A stretch of DNA of 32,842 nucleotides from Sphingobacterium thalpophilum (GTDB lineage: Bacteria > Bacteroidota > Bacteroidia > Flavobacteriales > Flavobacteriaceae): contig CALPOS020000001.1 in NCBI GenBank assembly GCA_943325255.2, forward strand, positions 1-32,842, read 5' to 3'. The position numbers and the translations under genes were made by a program. Shown here piece after piece: positions 17,599 to 25,123 of this stretch (position 1 is the first letter of the stretch; each line of letters starts with the position of its first letter). Below the pieces are notes generated by a model that saw only the letters and a program-made list of their open reading frames with translations, searched no databases and was not told the DNA's origin.

Positions 17599-18027
17599 AT
17601 GGCCTTTGATAAAGAAAAGATGCTCGACCTATGTAATACGATTTCGAAGAACACTTTAATGGAGACTTTAGAAATCAAATACATCGATGCTGGAGAAGAT
17701 TTTTTGGTGGCTCAAATGCCTGTCAATCCAAGAATTCATCAACCAATGGGTTTATTGCATGGAGGCGCCAGTGTTGCCTTGGCAGAAAGCGTAGGAAGTG
17801 CTGCATCGATGTTGCTTGTCAATAATGAACTCAGTGAAATTCGAGGAATCGAAATTGCCGCGAACCATTTGCGCGCAAAAAGAACCGGAATGGTAACTGG
17901 AACCGCAAGAATTGTACATCAAGGCAAAAGTATTCACCTATGGGAAATTAAGATTACTGACGAAAACGGGAAATTGATTTCAATTTGTAAATTGACCAAT
18001 ATGGTTTTACCCAAAAGGAAACTGTAA
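17599..18027 (+). CDS. hotdog-fold thioesterase, probable DHNA-CoA hydrolase
   Basis: 142-residue PaaI/4HBT-type thioesterase. The motif HQPMGLLHGGASVALAESVGS (about residues 43-63) holds the conserved glycines and the acidic catalytic residue, and RAKRTGMVTGTARIVHQGKS is the usual central strand pair. It probably acts as a homotetramer in the cytoplasm. Its stop overlaps the start of the isochorismate synthase gene by one base (TAATG), which is strong context for hydrolysis of 1,4-dihydroxy-2-naphthoyl-CoA in menaquinone synthesis. PaaI-like enzymes also act on phenylacetyl-type CoA esters, so the substrate assignment rests on context. Confidence 0.85.
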   Translation: MAFDKEKMLDLCNTISKNTLMETLEIKYIDAGEDFLVAQMPVNPRIHQPMGLLHGGASVALAESVGSAASMLLVNNELSEIRGIEIAANHLRAKRTGMVTGTARIVHQGKSIHLWEIKITDENGKLISICKLTNMVLPKRKL

Positions 18028-19091
18028 TGTCTGAAATGTTTCAAAAATGCCAAGATCAGTACAACCGTAAATTGCCTTTTGTGCTTTATAGAAAGCCTAA
18101 TGCGAGGAAGGTAATTGCCTTACTACAAAGCGATGAAATACTTCACAAGGTACGTAATTATGAAGAAAAAGGTTTTGTTTTTGCGCCATTTATCGGACAA
18201 AATCGCGTCATTTTTCCAGTAGATAAATGCGAAGTATCGATTAGTTCTTTCGATCCAATTGGTCAGAAGTTACCCGCAATTTCAAAAGTTGAATGTAAAA
18301 ATCCGGAGGCAGAGCAGAAACATATTGATCTGGTAAATAAGGCTATTACGAGTATTAAGAACGGAGAATTTAGCAAAGTGGTCCTGTCGCGACAAGAAAC
18401 ACTTGCAATTCCTGATTTTGATTTAATTGAAACTTTCCAAAAACTAGCATCTACTTATGCAAGTGCTTTTGCCTATTGCTTTTATCATCCCAAAGTAGGG
18501 TTGTGGCTAGGCGCTTTTTCTGAGCAATTGGTGTTTGTAAAAGGGAAGAATTTTCAGACAATGGCTGTCGCAGGTACGCAACTATACAATGAAAATGCCA
18601 CTTCTTTTTGGGAAGATAAAGAAATGAATGAGCAACAATTGGTTACTGATTTTTTAGTTTCAAATTTAAATGACATATCCATTGAAATAAATGTTTCAAA
18701 TCCTTACATGATGCGCGCTGGGAATTTAATACATTTAAAGACTGATATAGAAGGAGAGTTCAGAGAAGAAATACAATTGAAGGAGCTGCTTTCAATTTTG
18801 CACCCAACACCGGCGGTTTGTGGATTTCCGAAAGTTGCTGCAATGGATTTCATTATTAACAATGAAGGATACGATCGTAGTTTTTATGCGGGATTTTTGG
18901 GAGAGCTTAATTTTGATTTTGAAACTAAAGAAAATACCACCGATTTATACGTTAATTTGCGATGCATGCAAGTAAAAGAAAATCTTGCTCACATTTATGT
19001 TGGCGGCGGAATCACAATCGACAGTAATGCAGAAATCGAATGGTTAGAGACCGTAAATAAATCACAAACAATAAAGAAGATTTTATATTAA
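18027..19091 (+). CDS. menF: isochorismate synthase (chorismate-binding enzyme)
   Basis: 354 residues. Converts chorismate to isochorismate, the entry step of menaquinone synthesis. The chorismate-binding fold shows KVVLSRQE (about residues 118-125), HPTPAVCGFPKVAA, EGYDRSFYAGFLGE, DLYVNLRCMQV and the terminal HIYVGGGITIDSNAEIEW motif with the conserved metal-binding acids. It is shorter than E. coli MenF (about 430), as is usual in Bacteroidetes, where the N-terminal part is reduced. No siderophore genes are nearby, so a menaquinone role is favoured over EntC. It overlaps the thioesterase gene by one base and is followed 13 bases later by bshB1. Confidence 0.92.
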   Translation: MSEMFQKCQDQYNRKLPFVLYRKPNARKVIALLQSDEILHKVRNYEEKGFVFAPFIGQNRVIFPVDKCEVSISSFDPIGQKLPAISKVECKNPEAEQKHIDLVNKAITSIKNGEFSKVVLSRQETLAIPDFDLIETFQKLASTYASAFAYCFYHPKVGLWLGAFSEQLVFVKGKNFQTMAVAGTQLYNENATSFWEDKEMNEQQLVTDFLVSNLNDISIEINVSNPYMMRAGNLIHLKTDIEGEFREEIQLKELLSILHPTPAVCGFPKVAAMDFIINNEGYDRSFYAGFLGELNFDFETKENTTDLYVNLRCMQVKENLAHIYVGGGITIDSNAEIEWLETVNKSQTIKKILY

Positions 19092-19104
19092 ACAATTTTC
19101 AATT

Positions 19105-19821
19105 ATGAAACTAGATATATTAGCTTTTGGCGCACATCCAGACGACGTTGAATTGGGTTGTGGAGGAACAATAGCGAAAGAAGTGGCTTCGGGCAAGAAA
19201 GTCGGTATTGTTGATCTAACAAGAGGTGAATTAGGAACCCGTGGCACCGCGGCAACCAGAGATATGGAGTCTGCGAAAGCGGCGGAAATTCTGGGTGTCA
19301 AAGTGCGAGAGAACTTGAATATGAGAGATGGCTTTTTTGTCAATGACGAGGAACACCAATTGGCTGTCATTAGAATGATACGCAAATACCAGCCAGAAAT
19401 TGTCTTGTGTAACGCCGTTGACGATCGTCACATCGACCACGGAAAAGGAAGCAAGTTGGTTTCGGACGCTTGTTTCTTATCTGGTTTGGTAAAGATTGAA
19501 ACGGATTATGAGGGAAAGAAACAAGAAGCTTGGAGACCAAAATCAGTATATCATTATCTTCAATGGAAGAACTTGCAACCGGATTTTGTAGTCGATATTT
19601 CTGGTTTTAATGAAAAGAGAATAGAAGCTATTTTGGCATACAGTTCCCAGTTTTATGATCCGAATAGTAAAGAGCCTGAAACACCCATCGCGACCAAAAA
19701 TTTCTTAGAAAGTTTGAACTATCGTCCTCAAGATTTCGGCAGACTAATTGGAAAAGACTATGCAGAAGGATTCAACGTAGAAAGGTATTTGGGCGTCAAT
19801 AGCTTAGGGGATTTGATTTAA
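19105..19821 (+). CDS. bshB1: bacillithiol biosynthesis deacetylase BshB1
   Basis: 238-residue zinc-dependent LmbE-family deacetylase that removes acetyl from GlcNAc-malate in bacillithiol synthesis. The zinc motif AHPDD is at residues 10-14, followed by LGCGGTIAKE. RGELGTRGT and NAVDDRHIDHGKGS supply further zinc and catalytic residues. The C-terminus (YSSQFYDPNSKEPETPIATK, RPQDFGRLIGKDYAEGF) is characteristic of BshB1 rather than other LmbE proteins. It lies 13 bases after menF, so it is probably in the same transcript. Its product indicates that the organism uses bacillithiol as a low-molecular-weight thiol, in line with many Bacteroidetes. Confidence 0.94.
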   Translation: MKLDILAFGAHPDDVELGCGGTIAKEVASGKKVGIVDLTRGELGTRGTAATRDMESAKAAEILGVKVRENLNMRDGFFVNDEEHQLAVIRMIRKYQPEIVLCNAVDDRHIDHGKGSKLVSDACFLSGLVKIETDYEGKKQEAWRPKSVYHYLQWKNLQPDFVVDISGFNEKRIEAILAYSSQFYDPNSKEPETPIATKNFLESLNYRPQDFGRLIGKDYAEGFNVERYLGVNSLGDLI

Positions 19822-19837
19822 TTTTTTAAATTATTTC

Positions 19838-19868
19838 TTTGTATAATAAAACTTTTGCAATACATTTG
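19838..19868 (+). promoter_or_regulatory. tRNA-His promoter
   Basis: TTTG at 19838-19841, 19 bases, then TACATTTG at 19861-19868: a textbook flavobacterial promoter. The start point would be near 19875, just before the tRNA. Confidence 0.75.
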
Positions 19869-19882
19869 CACTCGTTAAAAAT

Positions 19883-19957
19883 GGTGGTTGTAGCTCAGCT
19901 GGTTAGAGTATTGGTTTGTGGTGCCGAGGGTCGCCGGTTCGAACCCGGTCAGCCACC
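19883..19957 (+). tRNA. tRNA-His (GTG)
   Basis: Full cloverleaf. Acceptor GTGGTTG (19884-19890) pairs with CAGCCAC (19950-19956), and the extra G-1 typical of histidine tRNA is at 19883, opposite C73 at 19957. The D stem is GCTC/GAGT. The anticodon loop TTGTGGT at 19916-19922 gives anticodon GTG. The T arm GCCGG-TTCGAAC-CCGGT is intact. CCA is not fully encoded. Confidence 0.97.
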
Positions 19958-19964
19958 CAAAAGC

Positions 19965-19996
19965 AAAAGCTTCTAGGAAACTAGAAGCTTTTTTTG
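19965..19996 (+). terminator. rho-independent terminator after tRNA-His
   Basis: Ten-bp perfect stem AAGCTTCTAG (19967-19976) and CTAGAAGCTT (19981-19990) around a GAAA tetraloop, then a T run. It ends the tRNA transcript, and with A residues on the left it may also stop the convergent M28 peptidase transcript. Confidence 0.9.
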
Positions 19997-20008
19997 TTTT
20001 ACTTTCTC

Positions 20009-21043
20009 TTATTTTCCGTCTTTATCTACCACCAATCTTTTCTCTCGATTGGCAATTTCCCATGCGAGGGCAAAAGCGTACTTCGTTCTTTTAGTCAAGG
20101 CATCGAATTCGATTTTTTCAACATCATCACCAGGTTTGTGATAATCCGCGTGTACTCCAGTAAAGAGAAAAACCGACGGGATTCCATTTTTGGCGAAGTT
20201 GTAATGATCGGAACGGTAATAAAAGCGATTCGGATCAGCGCGGTCATTATATTTATAATCTAATGCAAGATTTCCATATTTTTTATTGGTTTCTTCACAC
20301 ACATTGAACAAATCAGTCGATAGATAATCGGAACCAATCAGATAAATATAATCACTGCTATTAGGATGAAATTCGTCATGTCGGCCAATCATGTCAATAT
20401 TGACGTCGGCAACGGTATTAGCCAATGGAAATAATGGGTTTTCAGAATAAAACCGTGATCCATGCAAACCATGTTCTTCACCCGTGACATGCAGAATCAG
20501 AATCGACCTTTTCGGACCATTTCCTTCGTTTTTCGCTTTTTGAAACGCTTTGCCAATTTCTAGAAGGGCAACAGTTCCGGAGCCATCGTCGTCTGCACCG
20601 TTATAAACTTCTCCATTTTTGACACCAACATGATCGTAATGTGCCGACACAACTACAACTTCATTTGGCTTTTCTGTCCCTTCGATGTATGTCCATATAT
20701 TTTCTGAATCCGGAAGGTTCTCTTTGTACTTGGCGTTAAGAAATGCAGCTGGAATCGGTTGGTAAAAACTAGTAGCCACTTTAGGAAAAGTAAGCCCATT
20801 GGCTTGGTGTTGTTCTATGAGATATCGTCCCACTTTTTTTTGTCCTTCAGAACCCGTTTCTCTGCCCTCCATTTTATCAGAGGCAATGATGGTGAGATGT
20901 TTTCTTAGATTTTCAGAAGTAATGGTGTTCATGTAATCTGAGGTTGACTTTGTGGCGCTTCCCGTTTTTGTGGCGCTTTCTTTTTTTGTTGCGCAACTTA
21001 CAGCGATTATAAAAAAGACAAGAGGTAATAGAAGTTTTTTCAT
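20009..21043 (-). CDS. M28-family metallopeptidase lipoprotein
   Basis: 344 residues. The signal peptide ends in the lipobox AVSC, so Cys17 is the lipidated residue. The lipid site is followed at once by three tandem hexapeptides, CATKKE, SATKTG and SATKST, forming a polar tether. The M28 zinc aminopeptidase domain shows HYDHVG (His135, Asp137), NGADDDGSG with the bridging Asp, TGEEHGLHGS with the catalytic Glu, NIDMIGRHDEF, and the final HADYHKPGDD. It probably hydrolyses peptides in the periplasm or at the outer membrane. It begins 3 bases after the DUF3667 gene stop, so the two are transcribed together. Exact peptide specificity cannot be read from the sequence. Confidence 0.92.
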   Translation of the reverse strand: MKKLLLPLVFFIIAVSCATKKESATKTGSATKSTSDYMNTITSENLRKHLTIIASDKMEGRETGSEGQKKVGRYLIEQHQANGLTFPKVATSFYQPIPAAFLNAKYKENLPDSENIWTYIEGTEKPNEVVVVSAHYDHVGVKNGEVYNGADDDGSGTVALLEIGKAFQKAKNEGNGPKRSILILHVTGEEHGLHGSRFYSENPLFPLANTVADVNIDMIGRHDEFHPNSSDYIYLIGSDYLSTDLFNVCEETNKKYGNLALDYKYNDRADPNRFYYRSDHYNFAKNGIPSVFLFTGVHADYHKPGDDVEKIEFDALTKRTKYAFALAWEIANREKRLVVDKDGK

Positions 21044-21046
21044 TGT

Positions 21047-22123
21047 TTAACGAATATTAATAAAAGTATAGAGTGCAAATAAAGTTATAATGATGATAAT
21101 GAAGATCATATTAATCAAAAATAACGCGATGCTTTTGATTAATGACATCCATTTGGTTTCGCCGTAAAATCGATGATGCGCTGGGAAAAAGTAGTAAAAC
21201 ATCCATATTATTGAAACAAAATCAACGATTTCTTTTAAAGTATCTGTGATCAGTGAACTACCAAACAATGACAAGAATTTACTGAACAAGAAAACAACTA
21301 AAGTTACAAGCAATAAAAACGAAAAATAATGCAAAGTGAATATGCCGTGATCGAAGTAATACCAACGCTTCTTGCTATGGAATAGCCAAAGGAAAAAGGC
21401 AAAAAGCGGCATATAAACGAACAATGTTTTAGAGAAGTTGTGAACAAAAGATTCTTTAAATTTTTCAACTAGTTCTTCAGTAGTATTATTCTTTTTGACT
21501 TCAAGGGATTTCTTTACAAACCAATAGGCAACTGCATCCAATCGGTCTTCTTCGAGACCAAATTTTTGCAGGGAGTCGAGTTCTTGCTGAGATTTAATTC
21601 CGAAATCAAATGCATCATCAAAATTTTTAATTTTTGCGTGTTTTTCGCTTGAAATGGGCGATGGAATAGAATCTTCAAACTGCTTTTGTAATGTCTTAGT
21701 TTCAAGTAACTCATCCTTACGGACTTGCTCTGTCTTGGTAGTTTTTGCGTTTGAACTTAATTTTGTTGTGGCTGTTGTCTTATTGATATTGACTAATTTG
21801 TCATCCGTATTCGGAAGTGAAGTCATCAAGAAAAAGGTAATGAAGCTGATAAAAATGTAAAGTCTTACCGGTGCCAAATACGACAATCGTTTGCCTGACA
21901 GGTATTCTTTAGTTAAAGACGCTGGCTTGAATAGTAAATTCTTGATGGTTCTCCAAAATGCATTCTCGTAGTGGGTTAGATCTTCAAAAAAATGGATGAA
22001 TAATTGATGAAATGACTTGCGACTCTCGATATTTTCTTGGCCACAGTTTGGACAGAAGCGATCTTGAACAACGTGCCGACAATTTAAACAAGTTTTGTCT
22101 TTACGGATAACATTATGACTCAT
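21047..22123 (-). CDS. DUF3667-type membrane protein with zinc ribbon
   Basis: 358 residues. A small zinc ribbon at the N-terminus has Cys12, Cys15, Cys24 and Cys27 (CLNCRHVVQDRFCPNCGQ). FFEDLTHYENAFWRTIKNLL and KEYLSGKRLSYLAPVRLYIF, characteristic of the family, come next. The first membrane helix is at about residues 88-108. A long charged, Thr/Lys-rich loop (about 110-230) follows, then four more helices to the end. Family function is unknown; the ribbon should face the cytoplasm. It is the upstream partner of the M28 peptidase gene (3-base gap). A variant -7 box TACTTTTA is at 22142-22149 on the minus strand. Confidence 0.85.
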   Translation of the reverse strand: MSHNVIRKDKTCLNCRHVVQDRFCPNCGQENIESRKSFHQLFIHFFEDLTHYENAFWRTIKNLLFKPASLTKEYLSGKRLSYLAPVRLYIFISFITFFLMTSLPNTDDKLVNINKTTATTKLSSNAKTTKTEQVRKDELLETKTLQKQFEDSIPSPISSEKHAKIKNFDDAFDFGIKSQQELDSLQKFGLEEDRLDAVAYWFVKKSLEVKKNNTTEELVEKFKESFVHNFSKTLFVYMPLFAFFLWLFHSKKRWYYFDHGIFTLHYFSFLLLVTLVVFLFSKFLSLFGSSLITDTLKEIVDFVSIIWMFYYFFPAHHRFYGETKWMSLIKSIALFLINMIFIIIIITLFALYTFINIR

Positions 22124-22203
22124 AAGCTTTTATTGATTGGCTAAAAGTAAGTAAATTTATTTAGAATTTATTTTTAACTTGCTTCCCCAAAACTAAATGA
22201 GTC

Positions 22204-22659
22204 ATGCAATCAACAGCACAAGTACCTAGTGAATACATTGAAAGTTTGCCTGAAGATCGTAAAGAAGCGATATTGAAAATTAGAGAAGCGATTTTCAAAA
22301 ATCTCCCCAAAGGATTTGAAGAAGTGATGAATTACGGGATGCTGGGTTATGTTGTTCCGCATTCGATTTATCCGAAGGGTTATCATTGCGACCCAAAACT
22401 CCCGCTGCCATTTATGGGTTTGGCATCACAGAAAAATAATATTTCGTTTTATCACATGGGAATTTATGCGGATAAGAAGCTGCTCGATTGGTTTGTTTCT
22501 GAATATCCGGAATACGTAAAATCGAAGTTGGATATGGGAAAGAGTTGTATTCGCTTTAAGAAGATGAATGAAATTCCGTTTGAGCTCATCGGAGAATTGG
22601 CGGGTAAATTATCGACTGAAAAGTGGATTGAATTATATGAATCTAGCTTCACAAAATAG
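22204..22659 (+). CDS. DUF1801 (YdhG-like) domain protein
   Basis: 151-residue cytoplasmic protein. The N-terminal ESLPEDRKEAILKIREAI and EEVMNYGMLGYVVP are the marks of the DUF1801 family, with an FMGLASQKNNISFYHMG core strand region and SCIRFKKMNEIP near the end. Related proteins include the B. subtilis iron-chaperone candidate YdhG/Fra, but function in Bacteroidetes is not established. It converges with the DUF892 gene (2 bases between stops) and diverges from DUF3667; no operon partner is evident. Confidence 0.87.
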   Translation: MQSTAQVPSEYIESLPEDRKEAILKIREAIFKNLPKGFEEVMNYGMLGYVVPHSIYPKGYHCDPKLPLPFMGLASQKNNISFYHMGIYADKKLLDWFVSEYPEYVKSKLDMGKSCIRFKKMNEIPFELIGELAGKLSTEKWIELYESSFTK

Positions 22660-22661
22660 AT

Positions 22662-23237
22662 TTATACAATCGCGTCGGGAGGATAAAACTGAATCGTGTT
22701 CGCTATTTTTGCCAATCGCATTTGAGCTATTTTTTCTTCATTAAGCGACTTTTCAAATAATTCAAACAATTTAGTTTCTTTTAGATTTTCTGCATAGACA
22801 GTCAATATACTGTACGATGCAATTTCATAGTGCTCTATTTTGTGCAAAGAAAGAATGATTCCAGCGTCTCGAATCATGCCAAACTTCGTCATTTCTATCA
22901 TGCTATCGAGTTCAGAGACCATGGCGTCGATGGCATCACAATGGGCAAGAACTGCGTTTTCTTGTAGCAAATCAAATGATTCTTCGATGCGCAGCACTTG
23001 TTTTTGAGTATCTTCTTGATGAAGGTGGATGGCTTCAATCAGTTCAAAATTACATGAGTTTTTGATGATTTTAGGGAAAGACTTAGCCACTACTTTTTCA
23101 ACATAATACATCGATTTGAGTTCTTGAAGAAATAGGTCGCGAAGACCAGCTTCGCCCTGAAACTTGGGTTTAATCGATTTTAATTCATTTTCCTTTTTCT
23201 GAGGAAAATTTTCGTCAGATTTTCTAGCATTTTCCAT
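22662..23237 (-). CDS. DUF892 ferritin-like stress protein (YciE/YciF type)
   Basis: 191 residues from the chosen start, MENARKSDENFPQKKE. The open frame extends 44 codons further upstream, but that part (MTLFVGYFFLSKCKGVIWLN...) does not look like a start of this family. The body is four long helices of the ferritin-like fold: LRDLFLQELKSMYYVEKVVA, NFELIEAIHLHQEDTQKQVLR, MIRDAGIILSLHKIEHYEIA and LFELFEKSLNEEKIAQMRLA. The Glu/His pairs expected at a di-iron site are present (E...H in helices 1-2, KIEHYE in helix 3, LNEEK in helix 4). Such proteins are stress- or stationary-phase-induced in enterobacteria; regulation here is not visible. Confidence 0.87.
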   Translation of the reverse strand: MENARKSDENFPQKKENELKSIKPKFQGEAGLRDLFLQELKSMYYVEKVVAKSFPKIIKNSCNFELIEAIHLHQEDTQKQVLRIEESFDLLQENAVLAHCDAIDAMVSELDSMIEMTKFGMIRDAGIILSLHKIEHYEIASYSILTVYAENLKETKLFELFEKSLNEEKIAQMRLAKIANTIQFYPPDAIV

Positions 23238-23540
23238 AACAATTCGATTTAGGTTTCTTTTTAAACAATATTCTGTTTCACGAGTAAATTTGGGGACAAA
23301 TTTGCAAACGTTTAGCCAAATTACTCCTTTACACTTACTCAAAAAAAAATATCCGACGAACAGCGTCAAACTTTAACAGATTGTAATGTTTTGGTGATAA
23401 CTTTCATTGAAAAGTGATACTTTATGTACTTTAACGTTGAAGCACTACAGCTCATCTATTTTATTAGCTATATGATAAAGTTTTTCGTAACTTTAAAGTA
23501 CCCAAGTCGAAAGTGATTTATTAATTTAAGTAAACATATT
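23238..23540. other. 303-base intergenic region between divergent genes
   Basis: AT-rich and non-coding. It must hold the starts of both the DUF892 gene and the small secreted-protein gene. A perfect 9-bp inverted repeat GTACTTTAA (23426-23434) and TTAAAGTAC (23493-23501) spans 58 bases; its right arm lies in a 10-bp palindrome ACTTTAAAGT (23490-23499). TAACTTTA at 23488-23495 is a one-mismatch -7 box for the secreted-protein gene. I find no small RNA gene or ORF I can support. Confidence 0.5.
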
Positions 23541-23927
23541 ATGAATGCTCGGGTTAGATTACTTCAGTTCATTTTGTTTTTTCTCGTTCAGTCCTCTTTT
23601 GCACAAATTGAATTAGAAACGGTTTATGTTTCTCGGAATAAGACCACTAAAGCTATTCCTGCTGTACGGTATTATTATTATCCGAACTTACAAGCTTATT
23701 ACGATACTTGTAACGCAAGCTATATTTATCAGAAGGATGGCGAGTGGATTACTGCAGAGCGCATCGCTCCAAATTATAGAGGATACAGTTTGTATAATAA
23801 TAATTATGTCATATTGGATGGATTTACCAATGATGAGCCGTATTTATTGATAAATGAACATAAGAAAAAATATCCCGCTAATTATTCAAGCAAGAGAAGA
23901 AAGGATGTTACCTTGGCTCAAAACTAA
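23541..23927 (+). CDS. small secreted Tyr/Asn-rich protein, function unknown
   Basis: 128 residues. Signal peptide MNARVRLLQFILFFLVQSSFAQ, then a short mature domain rich in tyrosine and asparagine (VRYYYYPNLQAYYDTCNAS, GYSLYNNNYVILDGF), ending in a basic tail KKYPANYSSKRRKD. I recognise no family. It carries one mature Cys and no sorting domain. Its stop overlaps that of the convergent glycosyltransferase gene by three bases (CTAA). The upstream region carries an inverted repeat that may regulate it. Confidence 0.75.
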   Translation: MNARVRLLQFILFFLVQSSFAQIELETVYVSRNKTTKAIPAVRYYYYPNLQAYYDTCNASYIYQKDGEWITAERIAPNYRGYSLYNNNYVILDGFTNDEPYLLINEHKKKYPANYSSKRRKDVTLAQN

Positions 23928-25081
23928 GTAGTGTTTTGTTGATTCTTCGGCGTATTCCAAAGCGAACAATATTTTGACGCGATTGCAATATGATGGTGTT
24001 CTTTCTCAACGAATTTTCGCGCTCTCTTACCAATTTCAATAATTTCATTGTGATTTTCAATTAGTCGGCTGAGTTGGTCAACCAAATAACTTATATCTGG
24101 GCGGGCATTAATATTAACAAGCTCAGTGAGTCCGTAGTAGTCGTAAAATTCTTTTTCGGCGCAGGTAAATACTACTTTTCCTTTAGCCATGGCTTCAAGC
24201 GCGTGAAACCCTTGATCGTAGCCATAAACCATATCCAATAAGATGTGCGCCTTATTATACATTTCAATGTATTGATTATAGGGAACGCTTCTGGTCGTAA
24301 TAATTTCAACTTGATTGGGGTATTTTTTTTCAATAATGGCTAATGCTTTTTCAAAATAGTCATTTCCTTTTTTAAAATAACTTTCAGTATTAATACCATG
24401 AAAAATTACAATTTTGTCTTCAATTACAAGTGGAGCAAAAGCTATTTTATCACTATTGATTGGATTTGGAATCATCCCTAAATATTTATCTTCACTTTGC
24501 ATCGGGATATGATAATCGATGTCGGAAGCTATGACTCCTTGAATATTTTGATAAATATAGTCATGTGTCTTTTTAAACGATTTCTGACGAAATTTCAATA
24601 CACCATCGAAATTTTCAGGACTAATCTTTCCTTCCAAATAAGGCGGAAGTAGTGACATAAAAGACGGATTCTCGAAATAGTATTTTACCGTCGTGTAATC
24701 CGTTCCACAGCACATAAGAAATACTTTTTTATTGTTTTCGAAGAGAAATTGCAGCATTTTCCTTTCATAAAAATATCCGCAGTAGAACGTATTTTCGTTG
24801 ATTAGTTGAACGACATCAAAGTTGGTAAGTTGATTTTCATATTTCCTAAATTGACGGTATGTAAACCATGATGCGATATTAAAGCCAGTCAGCCGATAAA
24901 GCAGCACTTTAATTTTTTTTAAAAAACCTGAATTCCATTTTTGTTCTAATGGAAAATCGACTGGAAAGCCCTTGAAACCGTCCGAAAATCCAATGATTAC
25001 GACGTTGTGCCCCAATTGCTCCAATCCTTCTTTTAAGGAATTGTGAAGTCGACTATATTCTCCGACGAGTAGGATGTTCAT
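23924..25081 (-). CDS. glycosyltransferase, GT4-like (GT-B fold)
   Basis: 385 residues. The N-terminus MNILLVGEYSRLHNSLKEGL is a Rossmann strand-loop of the acceptor domain; VVQLINENTFYCG follows. The donor domain has VIFHGINTESYFKKG and the nucleotide-sugar region GYDQGFHALEAMAKGKVVF, which corresponds to the EX7E segment of GT4 enzymes, though the first Glu is replaced by Asp/Gln. It is probably cytoplasmic and peripheral to the inner membrane, adding a sugar to a lipid-linked or LPS-core glycan. The first of four glycosyltransferase genes here. Its promoter (-7 at 25098-25105) abuts that of the divergent GT4 gene. Donor and acceptor are unknown. Confidence 0.83.
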   Translation of the reverse strand: MNILLVGEYSRLHNSLKEGLEQLGHNVVIIGFSDGFKGFPVDFPLEQKWNSGFLKKIKVLLYRLTGFNIASWFTYRQFRKYENQLTNFDVVQLINENTFYCGYFYERKMLQFLFENNKKVFLMCCGTDYTTVKYYFENPSFMSLLPPYLEGKISPENFDGVLKFRQKSFKKTHDYIYQNIQGVIASDIDYHIPMQSEDKYLGMIPNPINSDKIAFAPLVIEDKIVIFHGINTESYFKKGNDYFEKALAIIEKKYPNQVEIITTRSVPYNQYIEMYNKAHILLDMVYGYDQGFHALEAMAKGKVVFTCAEKEFYDYYGLTELVNINARPDISYLVDQLSRLIENHNEIIEIGKRARKFVEKEHHHIAIASKYCSLWNTPKNQQNTT

Positions 25082-25088
25082 ATATTGT

Positions 25089-25096
25089 TATCTTTG
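25089..25096 (+). promoter_or_regulatory. -7 promoter box for the GT4 gene
   Basis: TATCTTTG, an exact TAnnTTTG. Start point near 25103 and ATG 25124. It shows that the ORF start at 25085 cannot be used. No clear -33 element. Confidence 0.5.
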
Positions 25097-25097
25097 A

Positions 25098-25105
25098 CAA
25101 ATATA
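25098..25105 (-). promoter_or_regulatory. -7 promoter box for the divergent GT-B gene
   Basis: CAAATATA reads TATATTTG on the minus strand, exact TAnnTTTG. It is separated by a single base from the plus-strand box, so the two promoters share the same few bases. Start point near 25091, ATG at 25081. Confidence 0.5.
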
Positions 25106-25123
25106 TTCACTATTCGACAATTA

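Noticed and set aside
22662..23369. Longer 235-residue version of the DUF892 protein
   Set aside because: The first 44 residues do not match the family start and include two hydrophobic or Cys-rich stretches with no signal logic; ATG 23237 is preferred.
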